Origin: Kalaharituber pfeilii
Taxonomy: Eukaryota > Ascomycota > Pezizomycetes > Pezizales > Pezizaceae
Assembly (NCBI GenBank): GCA_015179045.1
Contig: WHUZ01000001.1
Span: 2,108,001 to 2,172,000, forward strand
Reading direction: 5' to 3'
DNA length: 64,000 nucleotides
Part shown: positions 49,401 to 59,342 of the stretch, in pieces
Layout of the letters: the number at the start of each line of letters is the position of its first letter
How positions within the stretch are numbered: the stretch's first letter is position 1
Made by a program: the position numbers and the translations under genes
The notes under the pieces: model-generated
The model's input: only the letters and a program-made list of their open reading frames with translations
Database searches by the model: none
What the model was told of the DNA's origin: nothing

Positions 49401-52400
49401 TTCACTCCAAAAATTCAACCTCATTATGTCTACTCTCCCAGAGAACTTACAAGATGGGTTCGTGGATTGTATGAAGCGCTGAAGCCTTTGGAAAGTTTGA
49501 GTGTAGAAGGGCTGGTACGTATTTGGGCACATGAGGCTTTGCGCCTATTTGAAGACCGTCTTGTTGGTGAAGACGAGAGAAAGTGGACCCAAGAAGCTGT
49601 GAATCGAATTGCATTGGAACATTTCCCTGGAATTGATGAAGCTAAGGCACTAAATGGGCCTATCTTGTTCTCGAATTGGCTATCCAAGAACTATGTACCT
49701 GTTGAGAGAGAACAGCTTCGTGATTTTGCAAGGGCTCGGCTCAAGACATTCTGCGAGGAGGAAGTTGATGTACCACTTATTTTGTTCAATGATGTTTTGG
49801 AGCATGTCCTCAGGATTGATAGGGTTTTCAGGCAACCGCAGGGTCATCTAATTTTAATTGGTGTGTCTGGAAGCGGCAAGGTACATTGTTCCAACATTCC
49901 TTCCTCGTGCGTAAGCTAACTTGAACAGACAACACTTTCCCGATTTGTTGCTTGGATGAATGGTCTTAAAGTGTTCCAAATCAAGGTCCATGGAAAATAT
50001 TCAGCAGAAGATTTTGATGATGACTTGCGCGATGTTCTCCGTCGTTGCGGTTGCAAGGGCGAGAAGATCTGTTTCATTATGGACGAAGCAAACGTTTTAG
50101 ACTCTGGGTTCCTAGAACGCATGAATACACTTCTCGCCAACGCCGAAGTTCCTGGTCTTTTTGAGGGAGACGAATTTGCATCTCTTATGACTGCGTGCAA
50201 GGAAGGTGCCCAAAGACAAGGGTTGCTTCTTGATTCACAAGAAGAGCTCTACAAATGGTTCACTCAGCAGATTGTCAAGAACCTGCACGTTGTCTTCACA
50301 ATGAATCCTCCAGAAGACGGTCTCTCTTCCAAAGCTGCTACCTCCCCTGCGTTGTTCAATCGTTGCGTGCTGAATTGGTTTGGAGATTGGTCAGACCAAG
50401 CGTTTTTCCAAGTGGGCATGGAACTTACACAATCTCTTGACTTGGACAGGGCTACCTGGCAGGCCGCGGATAGCATTCCAGTGGCATATAGGGACCTGAC
50501 TCTACCACCATCCCACAGAGAAGCGGTTGTTAATACCATGGTCTATATTCACTACTCGCTTCATAAACATAACCAGAAACTCCGCAAGCAACAAAACAAA
50601 CAAACTTTCCTCACCCCCCGCCATTTCCTCGACTTTGTGGCGCAATATGTCAAGCTTTATAATGAGAAACGGGAAGAACTTGAGGAGCAGCAAAGGCATT
50701 TGAACGTTGGTTTGGACAAGCTCAAAGATACTGTAGACAAGGTCCGAGATTTGCGAGCAACATTGGCCGTGAAGCAAGCACAATTGGAGAAAAAGAGTGA
50801 AGAAGCGAATGACAAGCTTCAAAAAATGCTTCAGGATCAAAAGGACGCTGAACAGAGGAAGGCTGCTTCACTAGAAATTCAGGCTAAGTTAGCAGTTCAA
50901 GAAAAAGAGATTGCGGAACGGAAAGAAGTTGTGCTTGGTGATCTCGCTCGTGCAGAACCGGCCGTCCTTGAAGCGCAGAGGAGTGTCAGAAACATCAAGA
51001 GGCAGCATCTTCAGGAAGTGAGATCCATGAATAATCCTCCAGGAGGTGTTAGGCTTGCAATGGAATCCGTATGCACACTACTTGGACACAAAATTCAGAA
51101 TTGGGGTACTATTCAGGGAATCATCCGCCAAGACAGCTTCATTCCCAGCATTCTCAACTTCGACAATGAGAAGCAGATGACGAAGGCTCTGCGAAAGAAG
51201 ATGCAGAGCGAGTACCTTTCTAAGCCCGAATACAGCTTCGAGGTCGTTAACAGAGCCTCTAAGGCCTGTGGTCCTCTCGTTCAGTGGGTGGAAGCTCAAG
51301 TAAATTATGCCGAAATTTTGGATAGAGTTGGACCGTTAAGGGAGGAAGTGAAGGATTTGGAAGATAAAGCAGCAGAGACGAAAGCTTCAGCCGAAGCAAT
51401 TATTGAGACAGTCAAAAATCTCGAGGCCAGCATAGAGCGATATAAAGTGGAGTATGCTGATCTCATTAGTCAAACACAAGCCCTGAAAGCGGAAATGTCT
51501 CAAGTGCAGTTTAAGGTTGACCGAAGTATGAAGCTCCTGGACAGTTTGTCGTCTGAAAGGATCAGATGGGAGGATGGAAGTAGGTCATTTGAAACGCAAA
51601 TCAGTACCTTGGTTGGAGACGTTCTTTTATCAGCTGCATTCTTAGCATACAGTGGCCTTTACGATCAAACTTACAGAAAGGCAATGTTGGATGATTGGAC
51701 AAGACATCTCAAACTCTCTGGAATTCAATACAAGGAGCATAATCCTGTCACCGAATATTTGTCAACTGCGGATGAAAGACTTGTTTGGCAAGAGCATACA
51801 TTGCCAGTCGACGACCTCTGTACGGAAAATGCTATTATTCTCAAGCGATTCAACCGCTATCCCCTCATTATCGATCCTTCAGGGCGTGTCACAGAATTCT
51901 TATCGAATGAATGCAAAGAAAGGCGTCTCACCATCACAAGCTTTTTGGATGATTCGTTTACCAAGCAGTTGGAGAGTTCTTTACGTTTTGGTAACCCTAT
52001 TCTCATACAAGATGCTGAACACCTCGACCCAATTCTCAACCATGTCCTCAACAAAGAATATCAACGAACCGGTGGGCGCGTTCTCATCCAGTTGGGGAAG
52101 CAAGAAATCGACTTTTCTCCTTCTTTTAAGTTGTATCTCTCCACTAGAGATCCATCTGCCAATTTCCCTCCTGATGTCTGCAGCAGGACAACTTTTGTTA
52201 ACTTCACAGTTACTCAAAGCAGCTTGCAAACACAGTCTCTTAATCAAGTGTTGAAGTTTGAGAGGCCAGATGTTGATCAACGAAGGTCTAACTTGATGAA
52301 GTTACAAGGAGAATTCAAGCTTCACCTCAGACAATTGGAGAGGAAACTCTTGCAAGCGCTCAATGAGTCTCGGGGTAACATTCTTGACGACGACCGAGTT

Positions 52401-54244
52401 ATTGATACCTTAGAAACCCTCAAGACAGAAGCTGGTGAGGTTTCAAGAAAGATGGCCGAAACGGAAGGAGTGATGAGTGAAGTAGAGCAAATAACGTTAC
52501 AGTATCAGAACATCGCCAAGGCATGCAGTGCTGTTTTTGCTATCTTGGAGCAACTCCATCACCTGAATCATTTTTATCAATTCTCCCTGCAATACTTCCT
52601 CGATATCTTCAATTGTGTCTTGCACGAAAATAAACGGTTGGCAGCAGAGAGAGACTACAATCGAAGAATTGACATTATCTTGCAGGATCTTTTCGTAACT
52701 GCGTAAGTTCTCTACTGAACTTGCTACTTGTTTAGGTTACAGAGAGGCTGATTAGCTGTATGAAATTAGTTATCAACGCACCGCACTCGGTCTTTTACAA
52801 AAAGATAGAGTTACACTAGCTCTTCTACTTGCTGAGGCGTCGCCACATAAAATGGATAAATCTCTACTCGAGAGAATTCTTGACGACGGTCTAGAAGGCG
52901 TTGATATCTCGACTGAAGTCAATCGCCGTGAGGAGGTCATGACAAGAATGAAGGCTCTGCCAATCTTTAAGGAGAAGGTAGATAGTGTTACCGAAGAGCA
53001 ATGGGATAAGTTTTTTTACGGAGGAGAATGCAGAAGAGTTTGTCCCAACACTCTGGGTTGAAAGCCTTCTTGAACTCGATAAGAAGCTTCACAAGCTGCT
53101 CCTCATTAAGCTCTTCAGATTGGATCGATTCGTGCCCGCAGCTGAGTCTTTTGTTGCGGCAGTATTTGGTAAGGAGATTCTGGACAACACTGGAGACCTG
53201 AAACAGGTCGTCGAACAGGTCTCTGCTACTACACCAATCGCCCTGGCATCCTCCCCTGGTTTCGACGCCTCCTACAAAGTTGACAACCTGGTAGAGCAAC
53301 TGGGCAAACGCTGCACAAACATCGCTATGGGTTCAAGCGAGGGATTGGGGGCTGCTGATAAGGCTGTTAGTAATGCTGCATCTGTTGGATCATGGGTTCT
53401 CGTCAAAAACGTTCATCTTACTCCATCTTGGCTGCAATCGCTTGAGAAGAGATTGGAAGCCCTCCGGCCAAATCCAAATTTCCGACTATTCCTTTCAATG
53501 GAATCTAGCCCCAAGATACCTGTGAACCTGCTGAGAGCTTCCAGAGTATTGATGTACGAACAACCGGCAGGTATCAGAGCGAATATGAAGGATTCGTTGT
53601 CATCACTCGCGACTAGACCGGTCAAGGGGCCTGCAGAAAAATCAAGAGTCTATCTCTTGCTGTCATTCCTCCATGCGGTATTGCAAGAAAGATTACGATA
53701 TGCTCCAAATTTGGGATGGAAGGGCTGGTGGGAGTTTAATGACAGTGATGTGAGTATATCTGAATTCTAATTAACCAGTCTAAACTGACAGTTATTACAG
53801 TACGAATGCTGCGCCTTCATCATTGACAGGTGGATCGAGCTTGTGTCCGGTGACCGTACAAACATGGCACCCTCAAAACTCCCATGGCCAATGATGCAAA
53901 CTCTCATCACCGAGACCTACGGAGGCAAGATTGATGATGAAGGTGACTTTTCTCAACTCCGCTCTATAGTAGAACGCATCTTCACTCCAGCTGCATTTGA
54001 GAATGACTACAAGCTTGTGGATACGGCAGATCAACCGTTGTACGCGCCACAAGGAACGCAGATGAAGCAGTTCATGGAATGGGTCAACCAATTGCCAGAG
54101 AGAGAGCCACCGACATACTTGGGTTTGCCGGCGAATGCGGAGAAGTTATTGTTGGTTGGGCATGGTAAGGGAATGATTAAGAATTTGGGAATGGTGATTG
54201 GGATGTTGGAGGACGGAGAAAAGGTTATGGCAGATACTGCATAG
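40483..54244 (+). CDS. Cytoplasmic dynein 1 heavy chain
   Basis: Minus-end-directed microtubule motor (nudA/ro-1 homologue) for nuclear migration and vesicle transport. Thirteen exons: 40483-40768, 40828-41157, 41222-41346, 41408-41738, 41795-42876, 42936-44021, 44078-45388, 45443-47454, 47508-47963, 48014-49880, 49929-52702, 52770-53749 and 53801-54244. Total is about 4,360 residues, normal for filamentous fungi. After the tail and linker come AAA1 GPAGTGKTE (about residue 1951) with CFDEFNR, AAA2 GNSGSGKS (about 2247), AAA3 GPPGSGKT (about 2614) and AAA4 GVSGSGK|TT (2962, split by an intron). The stalk (about 3210-3510) carries the microtubule-binding domain near [15 protein letters not shown]. 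In exon 12 a T7 run at 53011-53017 shifts the frame by one between WDKFF and [10 protein letters not shown]; six Ts would be in frame. This is either a sequencing error or a real lesion. All other exon phases close. Confidence 0.95.
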
Positions 54245-55080
54245 AGTAGAGGATGGTAGCAAATAATTGTTCTAATTGGTTTGGTTTTATTTTTTCTACA
54301 TATTTTTGAATCGTGTTTTTTTGCTTTTTGTCCGGAAGTTATGATAGTTCGGAGTTGATTCTCATAGGAGGAATGATTGAAGTGTTTTTGTTTTCTCGTA
54401 AAAGTATCAATCTCTTGTCAGAGTGCTCTCGTTCATGAGACTACTCTTGCTCGCTGACTAGTCACATGTTCGCTGACTGGAGAAGTGCTTCCTTGCTTGA
54501 TGTATTGTAGCGTCTTTTTGAAATGTAGGGTAAATAGTGGTTCGTAGTTCTTTGGATGATCTGTAATAGATGGTACTTACTTTTTTGGTACCTTCAAGTA
54601 TTACGCAATAAGGAAGATGAAGCCGAGAAGACACATCCATTGTGTAATATGTTTGATATCTGACCTCACCGCTTGGTCCGAGGGGACGTCCATTGTGATC
54701 AGAGTAAGTTTGGAAGTAAAGGTTAGAGGTCCTATATTGCTTACTTGACATACGCTTGGAGCCACAAAAGTTTGCAAGTGATAAGGTTGGAAAGCGTGTA
54801 GTACCAGCATGACTCATATCATCCAGGACTTTATTTCTCACCACCGCGAGCTGTACCCCCGTTTATATCGTGGGGATGGGAATTGGGGTGATTCCTGAGG
54901 TATTGGCACAAGATATCGAGTTAAGCTATTGGAGTATAGTAGGTCGCATTGCCCGATTAAGCAGTATAGTTATAGGGAAGTTGTCGGTTACCCAAAAAGG
55001 TAACCAAGGAGCTGTGAGCCCCTTCTTGGTGCATGTTCCCCTTCGTTCTTTTCCTCTGTTTTGTTACTTGCTACCTTTTT
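54245..55080. other. 3' flank of dynein gene and unassigned sequence
   Basis: Immediately after the dynein stop there is a T-rich 3' flank. A minus-strand open frame of 128 codons (54458-54844) contains NLYFQTYSDHNGRPLGPSG but matches no family I know; it may be part of the neighbouring transposon relic. Support for a gene is weak. Confidence 0.4.
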
Positions 55081-56696
55081 TATGCCCAGGAGCGAACTCA
55101 GCTTGCTGAGGAGCGGTGGGTAGGTGACAAACCGCATGAGGTTCAACTTCTCAATTGGGAGAAATGCCAAGACCTGATTCTATACTTTACACACCTGTAT
55201 TATGCATACGAGTATTGCTACGGTTCCGTACCATTTCGTACCCTCAAAATCCACGCATTCAATGCTTTTATAGCTCTAATTTACATATCTTATCATCTTT
55301 CATATCTTTCGTAATTTACTAAGGTTCCTTGTTCCTATTACTTAGTAGATGAGTTATGCTCAGCCACAAAGGCCCAAGGTTTATCACGCTAAATCCAACC
55401 TAAGTGCAGCAAGGTACTACAGGACCTAGAAGCCACATTCCTACGGAAGTGTGAGACAGCCTTACTTTGGTTCTAGGTCTGGAGCTGGATGCTCCGCGCT
55501 GGAGGTTTTCAGCGATACTATTGCATGTTGTTGAATTGACTAGACAAGTGCACCAAAAGGTTTGCTTCGGCATAGCGATGCAGGCGAAACAAAGGGAATA
55601 GATAACCAGCGGGCAAGCGCGCCAAAGAGATAAAGAATCATTGCATGAAGAATGTTCGGTCCTATCGGGAGTGGATATATGTTAGCTAAACACAGTAAGT
55701 AACATAGAACGTACTACAAGTTGAGGTTATGAAATTCAAAGAACATTAGACGACCGGTGATATGAGCATTGGTGCAGAGGGCACATTGATGACATAACGG
55801 AGATTCTTTATACTTATGCTAGGAGGAGTTCCACTCTCATATTTTCTGAATACTTGTCTATACAGTAGGGGGGGAATATAAATAAATAAATAAATAAAAT
55901 TAAAAATAAAACAGGTTTGTTACGGTTCCACTAGAATTTAATTCCCCTACTCAAATTGAACCGGTTATAATTAGCTACCGTGAATGGTAAAGAAGGTATA
56001 GTGTATTGGACGATTGTTCCACTATATGCTTTGAATCAAATCTTCAGTTGCCCGACATTGTGCATGAATATGATATGATAAGCCTCCAAAATGTCTATTC
56101 AACCCAATTCACGTGGCATGATACCATTGTATCCTCAAACCTTTACCATGTATGTGGCACCCCCACATAAAGCATGCAAAGTTCGACAATGTCAGGTTCC
56201 TTGTAGTCCTGCGTTTGTTGTCACAGATTATAAGGCTCAAGGAAGAACATTTGGCCAGGATCTAATTGATTTGGAGTTGTATAACTCATTTGGGCAGCAT
56301 AGCACATTTACCGTGGTGTATGTAGAACTGTTGCGATGCCGTACCCTGGGTGGGTTGAAATTTCTCCGAGGATTCAAAGAAAACACTTTTCTCTAGGATG
56401 GATAAGGCACTATTAGATGAGACGGATTGCCTTCGTGAATTAGAATCAAGGACAACCTTAGTTAATACTAAGATGACAAGAAATGTGAATTAGAGCTGTA
56501 TAAGCGTTGAATACAGCGGATTTTGAGGGTACGAAATGATGGGGAACAACGGTACAGGGAATGGAAGGAACCAACAGCCCGTGGTTGGATGTGTATGAGA
56601 TGAGGTCTTGACATTTGTTTCCTATTGGGAAATGAACCCGTGCGGCTTGTCATCTACCTACCGCTCCTCAGCACGCTGAGTTCGCTCCTGGACATA
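55081..56696. mobile_element. Transposon relic bounded by imperfect ~220-bp inverted repeats
   Basis: The left arm (about 55081-55299) and the right arm (about 56472-56696, reversed) share the ordered blocks CAGGAGCGAACTCAGC, GCTGAGGAGCGGT, CAAGACCT, CATTTCGTACCCTCAAAATC and AGCTCTAATT. The interior holds a Helitron-type helicase fragment. Arms are clearly diverged, so the element is old. Whether the arms and the helicase belong to one element or are nested is not clear. Confidence 0.6.
56091..56460 (+). pseudogene. PIF1/Helitron-type helicase C-terminal fragment
   Basis: A 102-codon open frame (56091-56396) reads PxGMIPLYPQTF, then FVVTDYKAQGRTF, then LGGLKFLRGF. This is the C-terminal motif V/VI region of the PIF1-like helicase carried by fungal Helitrons (family pattern: V-I-P-I-x-P, then AFxxTDYxxQGQT, then LLRDF). 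After the TAG at 56394 the family-like tail continues one frame over (MDKALLDETDCLRELESRT from 56400), so the fragment is frameshifted. The Walker motifs are missing. Confidence 0.7.
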
Positions 56697-57225
56697 GAGA
56701 GGGAACAGTTGATGTTTGCTAGATACTAACTGATGAGGTATTCACTCTGACAGTCCTCGTGCTCACAAGTGCTCACAAGCCCGCTCGTTAAGATATCGCA
56801 GGGGAATGAAAATCCAGGTGTAAAAAATTTACATTCCAAATTCACTCCTTTTCGGTGCGATAATCATCCAGTGTAAGTATATGCATGAATCTTGATGCTG
56901 AGAGCAGTCTCGCAGACATGCAGAGGATGTAAGAGTCGGAATGGAACTAGAGAGTACAATAGAAGTAGGGGTTGTCACTGACTTACTGGGAATGGCTACC
57001 AGAAAGATCGGTGCCTTGGCTTCTTCGCTCATTGGGTCTATTGGCTGGTAGTGTCGATTACCAACGTAACGTCTGTTACCAGTCAAATTTGACCTCAAGG
57101 TCAAGCATTAAAGAACGGGGACTCTTAATAACAGAAATATGTAGGAAATTTCCATGTTACTTAGTATGATTGCTTGCTAGTAAAATTTTCAAAAGCCTCA
57201 ATATGTCTATGATGGAATTTCCTTC
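56697..57225. other. Unassigned interval
   Basis: No gene recognised. A short minus-strand frame around 57000-57100 (NRHYQPIDPMSEEAKAPIF) ends at a plausible GTAAGT donor, but no partner exon was found. Confidence 0.4.
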
Positions 57226-57693
57226 TCAATGCTTTATTGCCACTGTCCGCTCGTTATACCCATATATAACCGTATAGTCGGGAAGAATCTCTTGCGCCAT
57301 GACTCCGGTCATAGGGCATAGCGTGCAATCTGTTGCAAATATATTGGCTTTTTTGACATTCTCCAGTGTTCAATCTGAGTTCTTTGGGTAAACTAGTTAA
57401 TTTCTCGAGACCTTTCCGACAATGAAACCTTTCTCTCTCTTTACAACAGCCTCAACACCAGTACCCTCCTATACCTCTTTCCCCTATATAACGGTATTAC
57501 ATTCCACGAGCACCCCATTGCCCACAACCATCCCCCCGGTATCTGCTGCCTGGATGAGGCACCTCTCATTTATACAGCTTTCACCTATTATAATAGGTTC
57601 ATTTATTAAGTTCAGCCGTGCCTTAGGATGAACATTTGTGTTTGCTCCAATTCGGATCAAATAGGCCACAGCAGAACCATCAACAACGCAACT
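57226..57693 (-). pseudogene. Dynactin subunit 6 (p27)-like relic
   Basis: Dynactin p27 is a left-handed beta-helix protein of the pointed-end complex that helps dynein bind cargo. The minus strand reads IRIGANTNVHPKARLN, PIIIGESCINERCLIQ and MVVGNGVLVECNTVI, the hexapeptide repeats of the family. The frame then continues without a gap through two TAG codons (57484-57486 and 57469-57471) to VEAVVKREKGFIVGK. After an intron-like gap (about 57330-57412) comes the C-terminal block EILPDYTVIYGYNERT and a stop at 57226-57228. The splice leaves the wrong phase, and no N-terminal exon with ATG was found. Two nonsense codons plus the phase error argue for a dead copy. Confidence 0.7.
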
Positions 57694-58182
57694 TCGGGTA
57701 ACCTAGCCTGGTTAAAGCACGAGCCTCCTGTCTTTTAATGGCTTATCAGTCACATGATAACTGTTTGTCGCTCAAATATAGCTATGAGTATCACTAGACC
57801 AAATGCACTCTTTTACCTTTGACAAGTCTCATACTACTTTAGAGAGATCTGTCTAGACAAATCACAGTGCAACTCATAGAACCATGTTTGGCTTAGCTAA
57901 TTAGTTTGATTCAACTTACTACTCAACAGTGAATAATACAGGTGCCTCCGATCTGTTTTATATCTGAACCCTAATCTCGTACATTTGACTGAGCTCCAAT
58001 AGTAGAGCGAACCTTGCCTAATTCGTGCACAAGCAAGCATCACCACAACTTAGAGATACCATTTCCGCATACGTGTGCTTCCTCTGGTGTAGGAGCCTTC
58101 ATATCTCAGAATATAACAGCATGTCGCTCCCGATCCTCTCACCTCCATCCCAATGTGTTGAGAGAATCCACCTTGATATAAT
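57694..58182. other. Intergenic region without genes
   Basis: AT-rich sequence between the dynactin relic and the NTF2-like gene. Nothing further recognised. Confidence 0.5.
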
Positions 58183-58638
58183 TTACACAACCAGTCTGAA
58201 TCCTTGCGTTGCAATCAGAAAGCGAGTGGGCTCTTTAGCATCCGGCTTCATGACAAAGGTATCACTAAAACCTCTCAATGTTGCTGACTCGGTGCCAATT
58301 TTCACTTGCCCTGACACAACCAGGAGGAAAGAGCAGGACCCCCTACCATCCGGCTGCATGGGTTGGGCATCATATGATTGCACGTCGAATTTTGTTGGTA
58401 GCATTTTCGCGTAGAAGGCTGCAAAATCTTCCCCGCTAGAGACCGGATTCCCATTCCAGACTACTCCGGCATTTGGGCAATAAAAGCTGCCTATTCTGGA
58501 TCTGTCATTGTTGAGGGCCGAATAAAATTCGCCAGTGAATGTTTTGGCGGCTACAAACTTGGAATCCTGTCAGAGGCTAGTCTGTCAAGCAACGGAGGTA
58601 CTGGAATCCAATTGTAAAGGGTGTTAAGTACATACCAT
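58183..58638 (-). CDS. NTF2-like mRNA export factor (NXT1/p15 family)
   Basis: Small NTF2-fold protein that pairs with the Mex67/NXF1 export receptor at nuclear pores. The main exon (58183-58566) encodes FTGEFYSALNNDRSRIGSFY, VVWNGNPV, KFDVQSYDAQPM, SFLLVVSGQVKIG, LRGFSDTFVMKP and TQGFRLVV, the order and spacing of the family. The only in-frame solution puts the ATG at 58636-58638 directly before a 69-nt intron (GTATGT...CTGACAG), giving MDSKFVAAKTF and 128 residues, a normal size. An alternative upstream exon (58640-58678, ATDQTALIKLCAD) would look natural but leaves the frame one base off. Further leader introns are likely. The family call is firm; the start is less so. Confidence 0.75.
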
Positions 58639-59342
58639 CAGCGCAGAGTTTTATAAGGGCTGTTTGGTCGGTTGCCTGTTACGGTTCCTGGTCAGTCTTT
58701 CAACACTTCCATCCCTCTTATTCTCTAGCAGGACTTACCATTTTCACCTTCAGGAACCTATAAACAAGACGTTTGTAACGTTGAATGCGGTTACAAAGTG
58801 AATGTATGAAGTTATAGGAGTAGGGAATGAATCCTTGAAGCAGATTAGGAGCACCAGGTTTGGGTTCAAACGACAAAAACGACACGCCTGGTCGGGCATG
58901 GGTGCTAGTCTCGTGGACCCTGCATTGGCACTTAAATTACAGTCCTCCTGAGTATGACGACAATAGGCTCTGGGCTGCCGCAGAGCCCCATAAACTCTAG
59001 TGAAAATGACGCGACCAGCCAAAAAGAGATTGGATAAAGTTTTATCATAACGCATAAAACAATATGCAAAAAGAACGAAGGAAACGGAGAAAAAGTAAAA
59101 TATGATAAAATATGGAGCCAAAAGTGCTGTACTGTACATTAACCTGCCTTGTCTTTGCAAGCCGTCGACCCGGCCTCCGCTAAGTAACATCCCGCTGTAG
59201 GCCTGCGTTGGACTGTTGAGTGCGAAGTCCCATCCCCGGTACTGTCCCTCATGTTACCATTCTACTGGGCTGCACATCCACCGCATCTCAGCTGTGCTCT
59301 GAACTGGCTTCAATTATCAATGCCTGTCATCAGTCGATCACT
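58639..59342. other. Divergent interval between the NTF2-like gene and MSM1
   Basis: Probable shared promoter region of the two divergent genes. It contains a plausible leader intron of the NTF2-like gene (58680-58738) and a short GC hairpin GCTCTGGGCTGCCGCAGAGC at about 58969-58988. No other gene seen. Confidence 0.45.

Noticed and set aside
53801..54244. Apparent loss of the dynein C-terminal cap domain
   Set aside because: The protein totals about 4,360 residues, the normal size of filamentous-fungal heavy chains, so no truncation is needed to explain the end.
57422..57631. Plus-strand Ser/Thr/Pro-rich frame
   Set aside because: Antisense of the dynactin p27 relic, whose hexapeptide pattern is clear on the minus strand.
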